A DNA stretch of 9,486 bases from Bin87 sp034428455 (lineage in GTDB: Bacteria > Chloroflexota > Dehalococcoidia > Lucifugimonadales > UBA3495), in assembly GCA_034428455.1 (NCBI GenBank), contig DAOUHZ010000078.1, positions 1 to 9,486 on the forward strand, in the 5' to 3' direction. Positions 1 to 6,566 of this stretch are shown piece after piece (the stretch's first letter is position 1; each line of letters opens with the position of its first letter). Both the position numbers and the translations under genes were made by a program. The notes under the pieces were generated by a model. The model was not told where the DNA came from, did not search any database, and saw nothing but the letters and a program-made list of their open reading frames with translations.

Positions 1-1
1 C

Positions 2-154
2 GTGGGCGCCGAATACTACGAAAATCAGTACCAGCAGCGGGCGTTACGCGCTGCCCAGCGTCGAGCCGCACAACTGGGCTACCGGTTGGTGCCCATGTCC
101 GATGCTCCGGAACGTGCCACGCACGCACCTCCAGCCGCACCAACTGCCGCGTGA
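2..154 (+). CDS. C-terminal fragment of a probable transposase (5' end outside window)
   Basis: An open frame runs in from the left edge and ends at TGA 152-154, giving 50 residues. The segment EYYENQYQQRALRAAQRRAA followed by QLGYRLVP is a basic amphipathic helix. It resembles the tails of several bacterial transposase families (a YYE.QY..R.L..L.RRA..LGY.LV pattern), and IS110/IS1111-like enzymes are my first guess. The last 18 residues are Ala/Pro-rich and look like a disordered tail. No catalytic residues are visible because the gene starts outside the window. The IS630 element about 680 bases downstream supports a mobile-element context. It could also be an unrelated coiled-coil protein tail. 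The reading frame is likely real; the family assignment is from memory of the pattern only. Confidence 0.45.
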   Translation: MGAEYYENQYQQRALRAAQRRAAQLGYRLVPMSDAPERATHAPPAAPTAA

Positions 155-836
155 CGACCCCAGTTACTCGGAAGTCTAGCTTAGGTACAGCCCAGCACGA
201 GTCCTCTGTGCGATCGTCCGGCATATTGAGACAATACTGACATATATTTATGGTAGATTGTTGCGCAGGTGACATAGACGTCCTGTAAAATCAGGGAAAT
301 GTAGATATGTTGCCGATCATAAGTTCGTCGGGATTCCGATCGGCGACGCGAGGTCAAATCGTGCCCAGCAATCGGACAACATCTCTCCCCACCGGGCGCA
401 CTCCTGGACAATCGCCGTGGTGTTAGACCGTCAAAGTCGCATCGCAAGGTCGCCAGCCGAAGGCTACGGTGACCAACCAATCCAACAGCGGCACGGCAAC
501 GGTTGAAAACCCGATTCCGGGTCGGACCGGGCCATTACGGTGTGTTTTGTTGACGCCGGCCGATACGAACTTTGCCGTACCAGATGCCGCAGCAGCGAAC
601 TAATTGTAGTCATGGACGATCTACGCCTGCGAGTCGGAGCATGCAGATTATCTCACCCGCCGCGAGCAGCATTGGCCGGTGCAGGTCCATCCCCGTACGC
701 AGATCCGAATCGGCACAGAAACCTCCGGAGAAGCTAGGCTTCCCCCGGCGGATCTATCCCGCACTGGGATGCGGTAGGAAATGGTCAACGAACAACGCAA
801 GCGGCAAATGGACCTCGCCATTAGTATTGGATCAAG
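155..836. other. Non-coding stretch between two mobile-element genes
   Basis: I see no convincing gene here. The longest open frame (- strand, 181-480) gives an Arg/Ser/Cys-rich product with no recognisable domain or plausible start. Composition is uneven: roughly 220-320 is clearly AT-richer than the rest of the window. One inverted repeat, GCCGATC (312-318) and GATCGGC (338-344), encloses 19 bases. The stretch probably includes the 3' flank of the upstream element, the IS630 target and the IS630 left end. No tRNA, CRISPR or clear promoter was found. Confidence 0.5.
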
Positions 837-1502
837 TCAGGAATTGCAGGGATAGAGGCGATGGTGTTTGGTGCGAGCGTCCTGGGTGCTGAAACGCCAA
901 TCGATGGTGGCCCTGGCGGCGTTGCGTCGGGCTCCGTGAGCGGCGATGGCGGCAGCCAATGCCGGCTCGTCCCCGTGGCGTCCTTGCAGGCAGTCTCGGC
1001 TCAACACGCTGAATTCGATTTCCGCCATGTTGAGCCAACTGGCGTGTTTGGGGGTGTGGTGAAACTCCAGGCGCTTGGCGATGCGTCGGGCCTCAGCGGC
1101 GGGGAAGGTCTCGTACAAGGATGCTGGACGGTGGGTGTTCAGATTGTCCAGGACGACACGGATCACCAGAGCGTCGGGGTAGGCGGTGTCCACCAGCCAT
1201 TGCATCTGGTGGTCGAAGTCCGCCATGGTGCGCCGTTCAGTGATGGCCACATGACGCCCGCCCGCCCAGGGTTCGCAGAACAGGCAGAGGTTGCGGGCGC
1301 CAGCGCGGCGGTATTCGTAGTCCACTCGCCGGGGTCGTCCCGGTTGTGCTGGCAAGGGTTCTCGCACATCGGCCAGTCCGCCTGTGGCGGAGGTGGAGGT
1401 CTCGTCGAAGCACACCACCGGTCGGTTGGGGTCGTAGGGCTCAGCGTAGAGGTCCAGCACGTCCTCCATAGCCTGCCCCGTACCCGAAACGGGGGCCGCC
1501 AC
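837..1502 (-). CDS. IS630-family transposase, catalytic DDE part (orfB)
   Basis: This frame carries the RNase H-like catalytic core that performs cut-and-paste strand transfer. The first Asp is in CFDETS, the second in LDNLNTH, and the Glu in SWLNMAEIEFS after HHTPKHA. The C-terminus DWRFSTQDARTKHHRLYP is the normal family end, so this half is not truncated. Similarity starts upstream of the ATG at 1502, at AAC 1562-1560, reading NVLKPWRKQQWCIPKVGGEF. It therefore joins orfA at the A-run rather than being an independent gene. TGA at 1568-1566 closes this frame just upstream. PVSGTGQA directly after the first residues is a second palindrome-encoded insertion (1470-1493). Activity depends on frameshifting and on tolerance of both insertions. 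Confidence 0.82.
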   Translation of the reverse strand: MAAPVSGTGQAMEDVLDLYAEPYDPNRPVVCFDETSTSATGGLADVREPLPAQPGRPRRVDYEYRRAGARNLCLFCEPWAGGRHVAITERRTMADFDHQMQWLVDTAYPDALVIRVVLDNLNTHRPASLYETFPAAEARRIAKRLEFHHTPKHASWLNMAEIEFSVLSRDCLQGRHGDEPALAAAIAAHGARRNAARATIDWRFSTQDARTKHHRLYPCNS

Positions 1503-2007
1503 GAACTCCCCGCCTACCTTGGGGATGCACCACTGCTGCTTGCGCCACGGCTTGAGGACGTTTTTTCAGCTTGAGGCGCACCGTTTCATACGACAAACTC
1601 TCCACCAGGCCCAACTCCACCATCTGGTCGGCCAGCAGTTCCAGGGTCCAGCGTTGGTGGCCCTCCGGCGCGTCGCTGCACGCCAGAGCGATCAGAGCCT
1701 GCCCCGTACTTGATACGGGGTGGACCTCGGCCTTGTCGTCCAGTTTGCGGAACCGGTTGGCTTGGACCCGGTCGTGCAACACACCGTCCAGACCCTCGTC
1801 GGCGTACCGACGCTTGACCCGGTACACCGTGCCTTCGGCCACGTCCAGCGCCGACGCCACCTGTGGAGCCTTCCAACCCTCATCGATCTTGAGCAGGATC
1901 CGGGCTCGGGTGGCGATGCGCGCCGAGTGTTTCCCGCCCCGGATCAGTCGGTTCAGTCGTTCTCGCTCCTCAGAGGTCAACTCTATGGTGTATCGCATCC
2001 CCGACAT
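1441..2007 (-). CDS. IS630-family transposase, N-terminal part (orfA)
   Basis: This is the DNA-binding half of an IS630 transposase. The chosen ATG (2007) begins MSGMRYTIELTSEERERLNR, a usual beginning for the family; an ATG three codons later (1998) is equally possible. Residues about 25-80 form the helix-turn-helix region, with HSARIATRARILLKID followed by APQVASALDVAEGTVYRVKR. The segment LIALACSDAPEGHQRWTLEL and then LLADQMVELG leads toward the catalytic half. Residues 97-104 (PVSSTGQA) are an insertion absent from the family pattern and are encoded by the palindrome at 1696-1719. After LKLKK the frame loses similarity at six A (1566-1561). The remainder to the stop at 1441 is out-of-frame translation, and the family sequence continues in the other frame. 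Confidence 0.8.
   Translation of the reverse strand: MSGMRYTIELTSEERERLNRLIRGGKHSARIATRARILLKIDEGWKAPQVASALDVAEGTVYRVKRRYADEGLDGVLHDRVQANRFRKLDDKAEVHPVSSTGQALIALACSDAPEGHQRWTLELLADQMVELGLVESLSYETVRLKLKKRPQAVAQAAVVHPQGRRGVRGGPRFGYGAGYGGRAGPLR
1470..1493 (-). repeat. 24-bp palindromic repeat, copy 2, inserted in frame
   Basis: Stem CCCCGT (1476-1481) pairs with ACGGGG (1489-1494) around a 7-base loop, preceded by AGCCTG (1470-1475). On the - strand it encodes PVSGTGQA, placed between FVAA and MEDVLDLY, which are adjacent in ordinary IS630 transposases. It matches copy 1 at 21 of 24 bases in the same orientation; the differences lie in the loop and at the loop-proximal base of the stem. Confidence 0.8.
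1561..1566 (-). other. A6 slippery run joining the two transposase frames
   Basis: On the coding strand CTG is followed by six A and then CGTCCT. Frame A reads CTG AAA AAA CGT; the family-like downstream frame reads AAA AAC GTC CTC AAG CCG TGG. The join therefore needs a +1 shift, equal to losing one A or gaining two in the mRNA. Homopolymer slippage by RNA polymerase or ribosomal frameshifting at such runs is known in insertion sequences, including IS630-type elements. A plain indel mutation or sequencing error would look the same. Confidence 0.55.
1696..1719 (-). repeat. 24-bp palindromic repeat, copy 1, inserted in frame
   Basis: Stem CCCCGTA (1702-1708) pairs with TACGGGG (1714-1720) around CTTGA. 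The same AGCCTG leader (1696-1701) precedes it. On the - strand it encodes PVSSTGQA between AEVH and LIALACSD; family members read straight through here. The stem is one base pair longer than in copy 2. I recall PVSSTGQA-like octapeptides as a recurring translated repeat in some environmental bacterial genomes, which fits a dispersed element, but that is memory and not a search result. Confidence 0.82.
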
Positions 2008-2449
2008 GGCTGCTGCACCTGCCCGCAACCCGAAATTACAACTAGCATAGGCATCTCCCCAACGGAACCCCAAGTACTCTCAACCCTGCTTTGAAGCAAT
2101 ATTAGTCTCATGGAAGGAGTTGTGGCGGACCCTTTGGACGAAGCTCGCAACAATGGGCAGACACCCCCGGCTGCACGGTGGATTTCCGGCGCGATTGAGG
2201 AAAAGGAGCCCGATTCAACCCGGCAAATGGGACGGCAAAATGGGCACCGAAGAAGTTGAGACCGCCATATTCGGTGTTTCCGAGACCCCCATCCCGATGT
2301 TACCCGATCGGTTGCGTGTCAGATCTTTCAAACGCTCGCTCAATTTCCTGGATGAAGTGTGACGGCTCGATCATTCGAGAATTGACAGGGCGACGTCCGG
2401 CCGGGCCTGCCCGATTTGCCAATCCAAAACAGTGGGGCGAACTTTACCG
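2008..2449. other. Intergenic region upstream of the fused sensor kinase
   Basis: This stretch separates the IS630 gene from the kinase and should hold the kinase promoter. TTGACA (2382-2387) is a perfect -35 hexamer, but no good -10 lies at the right distance. Immediately upstream, CTCGA (2366-2370) and TCGAG (2375-2379) form an inverted repeat around TCAT that could be an operator. A 49-codon frame (ATG 2110 to TGA 2257-2259) begins MEGVVADPLDEARNNGQ and has a protein-like acidic start, but it lacks a ribosome binding site and any recognisable domain, so it is not called as a gene. Confidence 0.4.
2366..2387 (+). promoter_or_regulatory. Candidate operator and -35 box for the sensor kinase
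   Basis: A 14-base perfect inverted repeat (CTCGA-TCAT-TCGAG) abuts TTGACA, about 63 bases before the chosen start. Position and symmetry suggest a regulator-binding site over a promoter. The missing -10 consensus makes this tentative. Confidence 0.25.
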
Positions 2450-4834
2450 ATGGAATGCACCGTGAGCCCACACAAAGCGCTTTTGCGACAGAACGAAGCT
2501 CTGCGGGAGCGGTTGGTCAATCTGAACGCGGCCAGCATGCTGATCAACGAAAGCTTGGACTTCGACAATGTCCTCCGGCAGGTGGTGGACAGCGCCCGCG
2601 CCCTGACCGAGGCCCGCTACGGCATCCTCATCGCCGTGGGACAAACGGGTGAGCTGGACGTCCTGTTCACGTCGGGCATCAGCGAGGAGGATCATGACCG
2701 GCTGCAGCGGATGCCGGGCAGATGGGAGCTGTTCGGCTACTTCAGACAGATGCCAAATTCGCTGCGGCTGACGGACTTCCCCAGCTACGCCGTTGAAACG
2801 GGCCTACCGGCGTTCGACCTGCTGCCGGTGGGCGCTTTCCTTTCCGCTCCGATGCGCCACGGCGGACAGAACATCGGTTACGTTCACCTGGCCAGGGATC
2901 GGGGCGAGGGAGAATTCACCGCCGAGGACGAGGAAACCCTGGTGATGTTCGCCTCCCAGGCGGCGTTGGTCATCGGCAATGCCCGGAGATACCGGGACGA
3001 GCAGCGGGCCCGGGCTGACCTGGAGGCGCTGGCCGACACCTCGCCGGTCGGGGTCTTGGTTTTCGACGCCACCACCGGCATGCTTCGAACCGCGAACGGC
3101 GAGGCCCGCCGGATCGGCGGCACCCGATCGCTATCCACGGACCGGGCGCTGCACGTGCTGAGCAACCTGTCGGTGCGCCGGCCCAACGGCACCGAAATCT
3201 CCCTGAGTGCCGTGGCCCTGGCCCTAGTGATGAGCGGCGGCCAGAAGCTGCGGGCCGAGGAAATGGCGGTAGTCCCGGCCGAGGGACCCCCGGTCGCCGT
3301 GCTGGTCGATGCGACGCCCCTGCGCTCCGATAACGGCGACGCGGTGTCCATCGTGGTTACGATGCAGGACATGAAACTGTTCCAAGAAATGGAGCGGTCC
3401 CGGACCGATTTCCTGGCCATGGTGAGCCATGAACTACGTACACCACTGGCGGCGATCAGGGGATCGGCCAGCACGGTCCTGGACGACGTTTCGCCTCTAG
3501 ACCCCGCGGAAGTACGCCAGTTCTTCCGGATCGTACGGGAGCAGGCGGACCGCATGCGTAGTCTAGTAAACGACCTGCTGGACGTGGCGCAGATCCAAGC
3601 GGGCGCGCTGTCCGTCGCACCCATGTCGTCGGACGTGGCCGACCTGGTGGACCAGGCCCGCAGCATCTTCCTGGGCGGCGGGGGTCGCAACAACCTGGTT
3701 TTCGACATTCCGCCGGGCCTGCCTCCAGTCTGGGCGGACCCCATTCGCATCGTGCAGGTGCTGGGCAACCTCCTCAACAATGCGGCCCAGAATTCCCCCG
3801 ACGGCTCGCGCATCACCGTGAGAGTTCGGTCAGAGCACTGTCAGGTGTTAATTTCGGTGGCGGACGAAGGCCGGGGGATACCGGAGGAACGCCTTCCACA
3901 ACTGTTCCAAAAGTACAGCCGGACCGAACACGACGAGGGAGGAGCCGGCACGTCCGACCATGGGCTCGGTTTGGCTATCTGCAAAGGAATCGTGGAGACC
4001 CACGGCGGCCGTATCTGGGCCGAAAGCGACCGAGCCGGCCTGGGATCCCGTTTTTCCTTCACGCTGCCTGTAGCCGAAGTGGCAGACGCGATTCTCAGTA
4101 ACGCCCTTGGATCCAACACCCGGCCCGTGGCCCTCCTAGACCCGGCTCGGGTCTTGGTGGTGGACGATGATCCCCAGGCGCTCCGACACATCCGCGATGT
4201 CCTCACCAGATCTGGCTTCGAACCGATCCTCACCGACGACCCATCCCAAGTGCAACAGATGATGGCCGCCCACGGTCCGAATCTGGTCCTGATGGATCTT
4301 CTATTGCCCGGCGCCGGCGGCATCGAACTCATGGGGCAAATCCTCGAGGACTACGATGTACCTGTCATGTTCGTCTCCGCGTACGGTCAGGAGGACGTGG
4401 TTGCGCGGGCTTTTGACATGGGGGCCGTTGACTACGTGGTGAAACCGTTCTTGCCCACCGAACTGGTGGCGCGCATCAGGTCGGTGCTCCGCCGCAGCGC
4501 CCGGCCCGAGACTCAAAAACCCTATGTACACGGTGACCTGGTGGTCGACTATCGACGCCGGCTGGCCACCCTGGCCGGTGAGCCGCTGCCATTGACCCCC
4601 ACCGAATACCAACTGCTGGCCGAACTGGCGTCCCACGGCGGACGCTTGGTCACTCACGCGCAGTTGTTGCACCGGGTATGGGGATCAGCTTCCACCGACG
4701 ACCTCCGGCCGGTTCGCACCGTCATAAGGAAGCTCCGCCGCAAGTTGGGCCAAGTTCCCGACGGCCCACCGTACATCTTCACCCAACCGCGGGTCGGCTA
4801 CCGCATGCCCGATCCGGAGCCACCCTCTTCCTGA
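2450..4834 (+). CDS. Single-chain two-component system: GAF-PAS-histidine kinase-receiver-winged helix
   Basis: This 794-residue soluble protein has no membrane segment. From ATG 2450 (GGGGCGA nine bases upstream; GTG at 2432 and 2462 are alternatives) the domains are: GAF, about 24-181; PAS-like, about 190-312; HisKA with phosphoacceptor His327 in MVSHELRTPL; HATPase_c with N-box Asn440/Asn444, DEGRG from Asp472 and GLGL from Gly505; receiver with acidic Asp572-574, phosphoacceptor Asp616, Ser643 and Lys665; OmpR/PhoB winged helix, about 692-789, with LTPTEYQLLAELASHGGRLV and a closing YIFTQPRVGYRM. All catalytic residues are present, so autophosphorylation, intramolecular phosphotransfer and DNA binding are predicted. 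The input signal is unknown; GAF/PAS suggests a cytosolic ligand or redox cue. The kinase core is KdpD-like and the regulator KdpE-like, but no kdp genes are adjacent. It stands alone between non-coding stretches and its targets are unknown. Confidence 0.95.
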   Translation: MECTVSPHKALLRQNEALRERLVNLNAASMLINESLDFDNVLRQVVDSARALTEARYGILIAVGQTGELDVLFTSGISEEDHDRLQRMPGRWELFGYFRQMPNSLRLTDFPSYAVETGLPAFDLLPVGAFLSAPMRHGGQNIGYVHLARDRGEGEFTAEDEETLVMFASQAALVIGNARRYRDEQRARADLEALADTSPVGVLVFDATTGMLRTANGEARRIGGTRSLSTDRALHVLSNLSVRRPNGTEISLSAVALALVMSGGQKLRAEEMAVVPAEGPPVAVLVDATPLRSDNGDAVSIVVTMQDMKLFQEMERSRTDFLAMVSHELRTPLAAIRGSASTVLDDVSPLDPAEVRQFFRIVREQADRMRSLVNDLLDVAQIQAGALSVAPMSSDVADLVDQARSIFLGGGGRNNLVFDIPPGLPPVWADPIRIVQVLGNLLNNAAQNSPDGSRITVRVRSEHCQVLISVADEGRGIPEERLPQLFQKYSRTEHDEGGAGTSDHGLGLAICKGIVETHGGRIWAESDRAGLGSRFSFTLPVAEVADAILSNALGSNTRPVALLDPARVLVVDDDPQALRHIRDVLTRSGFEPILTDDPSQVQQMMAAHGPNLVLMDLLLPGAGGIELMGQILEDYDVPVMFVSAYGQEDVVARAFDMGAVDYVVKPFLPTELVARIRSVLRRSARPETQKPYVHGDLVVDYRRRLATLAGEPLPLTPTEYQLLAELASHGGRLVTHAQLLHRVWGSASTDDLRPVRTVIRKLRRKLGQVPDGPPYIFTQPRVGYRMPDPEPPSS

Positions 4835-4844
4835 AACGCTATAC

Positions 4845-4862
4845 GACGAGTCCACACTCGTC
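4845..4862 (+). terminator. Stem-loop just after the sensor kinase stop
   Basis: GACGAGT (4845-4851) pairs perfectly with ACTCGTC (4856-4862) around CCAC, ten bases after the stop codon. No T-run follows, so a classical intrinsic terminator is not shown. Two further hairpins follow: GTCGC/GCGAC (4877-4881/4891-4895) and CGCCGG/CCGGCG (4912-4917/4922-4927). Together they look like a structured 3' end. Confidence 0.45.
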
Positions 4863-4927
4863 ACGCAAACGGTTCTGTCGCGTTCGGTTGGCGACCGGTT
4901 AATCGGCCAAGCGCCGGAGTGCCGGCG

Positions 4928-5636
4928 GGATCAGTGGTCCTGTCGCTGAAGTCCTCATGCCCATACCCCTTGGTCATGTAAACGGCGATTGTCGGGACGG
5001 CCATTGCCAGTGGGACCGGGTAGGGTCACAAAAATATATCTTTTTTGGCGTGAATGGTCACCCCTTAGTCACGTCTAATGATTTAGGTTGATGACGCACT
5101 GAACTACCAGGCTACCCGTGCGCCAAGTGTGGAGCATGGGGCACGACGAACCGGCATTACGGAGGGACCGGATCTCGTTGGGCTCGTGGGTCAGGCAAAT
5201 CTGCCGTTGATGAATCCAGCGGCAACCGGGGCCGGGTTCGCCATCATCGGTGAGACCCGAGCCACCAGGGAAAATTATAATGGGCTATTTGCGTCCCCCC
5301 TCCGTCTCGACGGGTACAACCCGTCCGCATACTGCGGCATCACCCTGCGTTGAACCTAAGCGCGAGCGTAGCCAGTTCGCAGTTGGGCAGAGTTCGTCGG
5401 CGAGGTCAGCGCGCCGCCTCTCGCCTCCTGTCCCGCACAATCGACTCGATGTCCTACGGGGAACGGGGCGGAAGCGCGGCATCCGTGTCGGCGTTTCCAA
5501 TCGACCCGTTCAAACGCTTGAGGGCCCTGCTCCCAACCTGTTGGCGCACGGCCAGGATGCCGCGAACGAGAATCGCGAGCCGAATCCGTTTGGGCCGGGC
5601 GACTGCATTGGCATTGGCCCCAGCCGCGTCCGCCCT
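4928..5636. other. Non-coding stretch between sensor kinase and Crp-type gene
   Basis: No supported gene was found. Open frames at 5129-5353 and 5350-5640 lack Shine-Dalgarno sequences and recognisable domains; the second is Arg/Ala/Ser-rich and runs into the end of the opposing Crp-type gene. The most distinctive part is 5024-5075: an AT-rich tract (5028-5047) flanked by copies of GTCAC. This may be a promoter or regulatory zone whose target is not evident in the window. Confidence 0.4.
5025..5072 (+). promoter_or_regulatory. AT-rich tract with three GTCAC direct repeats
   Basis: GTCAC occurs at 5025-5029, 5057-5061 and 5068-5072, spaced 32 and 11 bases apart, about three helical turns and one. 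The AT tract between the first two stands out in GC-rich surroundings. Direct repeats at 11-bp spacing are the usual layout of PhoB/OmpR-type binding sites, and the preceding gene encodes such a DNA-binding domain. A pentamer is short, so chance is a real alternative. Confidence 0.25.
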
Positions 5637-6566
5637 CTAGCAGGTCATCATCGCGCGGGCCAGGTCGGAGCGAAACCGGACGCGGCGTTCGTCTCCGGCG
5701 CCTCTAAAAGCAACCACGCCCGTGGGCAGCAATTCTCGCGACGCTCTGGAAACCGTGGGGCGGCTGGCGCCCGCGGCTTCGGCGAACTGCTGGTACGTCA
5801 GCCGCAGATCTATTTCCACCCATCCGACGTCTTTCGGCTGGCCGAAGCGTTTCGCCAGCAGCATCAACAAACCCAGCAGTCGGTGATCAATACGGGTCCT
5901 CGACTGGATGGACGACCGGGCGGTCAGATGGGTTTGGGTTCGCCACACCCGTTGGGCGTATTCCCGGGTCAACGCAACATCCTCCCCATGGTGAACCGAA
6001 ACCTGCGTGTCGCTGTGCGCCACCAGTTCGATGTAGCAGGATTGGTGCGGATGGGCCGGCAGGACGTCGCCCGCGCAGAACAATCCCATCAGGGATTGCG
6101 ACCCGCCCAGATGCAGCGCGCGCGTGGCCACGATGCCGGAGAGGACGACCACCACCGAGTCCGCACCCGCTGGAATTGCTTCCGGCGGACGATAGGTGCG
6201 AACCTCGCCGGCGCCGATGGAACTGATTTGCTCCTCGCCGCTCACCAGGAACATGGAGACGGCCTGCGCCAGGTTGTCGGGGAGCGGATCGACGGGCAAC
6301 ACCGCCGCCGCGCCCATTCGGTAACCCCGCATGGACATACCGGCGGCGCAGTCCCAGGCCACCCAGGGCAACTCCAACGTTCGGGCCAGGGAGGCCGACG
6401 CCTCGACGGCATGAACTGTGATTTGCGCAGGAGCGGCCAACGCGCTGCGTTCCGCCATGGCAGCGGCGTGGGGATAAGCCCGACTGCGACGCCCGTCGCT
6501 GGGCGACCGGCTTTGCCGCCAACGGAAACCGATACTCAAACCCGGACCCGAGTCGTTTTGCGTCAT
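5637..6566 (-). CDS. Crp/Fnr-family transcriptional regulator with N-terminal extension
   Basis: The C-terminus has a Crp-type winged helix: LTYQQFAEAAGASRPTVSRA, then a wing ending in GDERRVRFRS. Before it lie a beta-barrel region like the cyclic-nucleotide-binding fold (ISSIGAGEVRTYRPPEAIPA to about SVHHGEDV) and a long dimerisation helix (RIDHRLLGLLMLLAKRFG). The cAMP pocket signature (GE..A followed by R-S/T) is not seen, and no Fnr-type cysteine cluster is present, so the effector is unknown. The start is uncertain. ATG 6566 has GGAG nine bases upstream and gives 309 residues, longer than the usual 220-250. ATG 6338 or 6317 would give a normal-length protein without a good ribosome binding site. 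ATG 6590 extends the frame further. The first 100 or so residues match nothing I recognise. It is divergent from the secreted-protein genes, with a shared 5' region. Confidence 0.82.
   Translation of the reverse strand: MTQNDSGPGLSIGFRWRQSRSPSDGRRSRAYPHAAAMAERSALAAPAQITVHAVEASASLARTLELPWVAWDCAAGMSMRGYRMGAAAVLPVDPLPDNLAQAVSMFLVSGEEQISSIGAGEVRTYRPPEAIPAGADSVVVVLSGIVATRALHLGGSQSLMGLFCAGDVLPAHPHQSCYIELVAHSDTQVSVHHGEDVALTREYAQRVWRTQTHLTARSSIQSRTRIDHRLLGLLMLLAKRFGQPKDVGWVEIDLRLTYQQFAEAAGASRPTVSRASRELLPTGVVAFRGAGDERRVRFRSDLARAMMTC

Larger units (their letters stand above)
837..2007 (-). mobile_element. IS630-family insertion sequence (termini not resolved)
   Basis: The element is defined by its transposase, carried in two frames between 2007 (start) and 837 (stop). 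Read together, the frames give about 389 residues with the N-terminal helix-turn-helix half and the C-terminal DDE half of IS630/Tc1-like enzymes. IS630 elements normally insert at TA and carry short terminal inverted repeats. Just outside the coding limits, TTGCAGGG (843-850) and, on the other strand, TTGCGGG near 2022-2028 could be parts of imperfect ends, with candidate TA dinucleotides at 822-823 and 2043-2044. The match is too weak to fix the ends, so only the coding span is given. Confidence 0.8.

Noticed and set aside
312..344. Inverted repeat GCCGATC/GATCGGC
   Set aside because: A 7-bp stem with a 19-base loop is weak and not placed next to a gene end; noted only in the non-coding entry.
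181..480. 99-codon open frame on the - strand
   Set aside because: Its product is rich in Arg, Ser and Cys without domain-like pattern, spans the AT-rich patch and has no ribosome binding site; it looks like chance.
861..1574. Long + strand open frame opposite the transposase
   Set aside because: It is antisense to the clear IS630 catalytic frame; GC-rich coding DNA often leaves the opposite strand open.
2110..2259. 49-codon frame beginning MEGVVADPLDEARNNGQ
   Set aside because: The composition is protein-like at the start, but there is no Shine-Dalgarno, no known domain, and it degrades to Arg/Gln/Gly; kept only as a note.
2884..3816. 310-codon open frame antisense to the sensor kinase
   Set aside because: The + strand frame has unmistakable GAF and histidine kinase motifs; the antisense product is Ser/Arg-rich shadow translation.
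5129..5353. 74-codon + strand frame (GTG start)
   Set aside because: No recognisable family, weak start context and mixed codon use; possible but unsupported.
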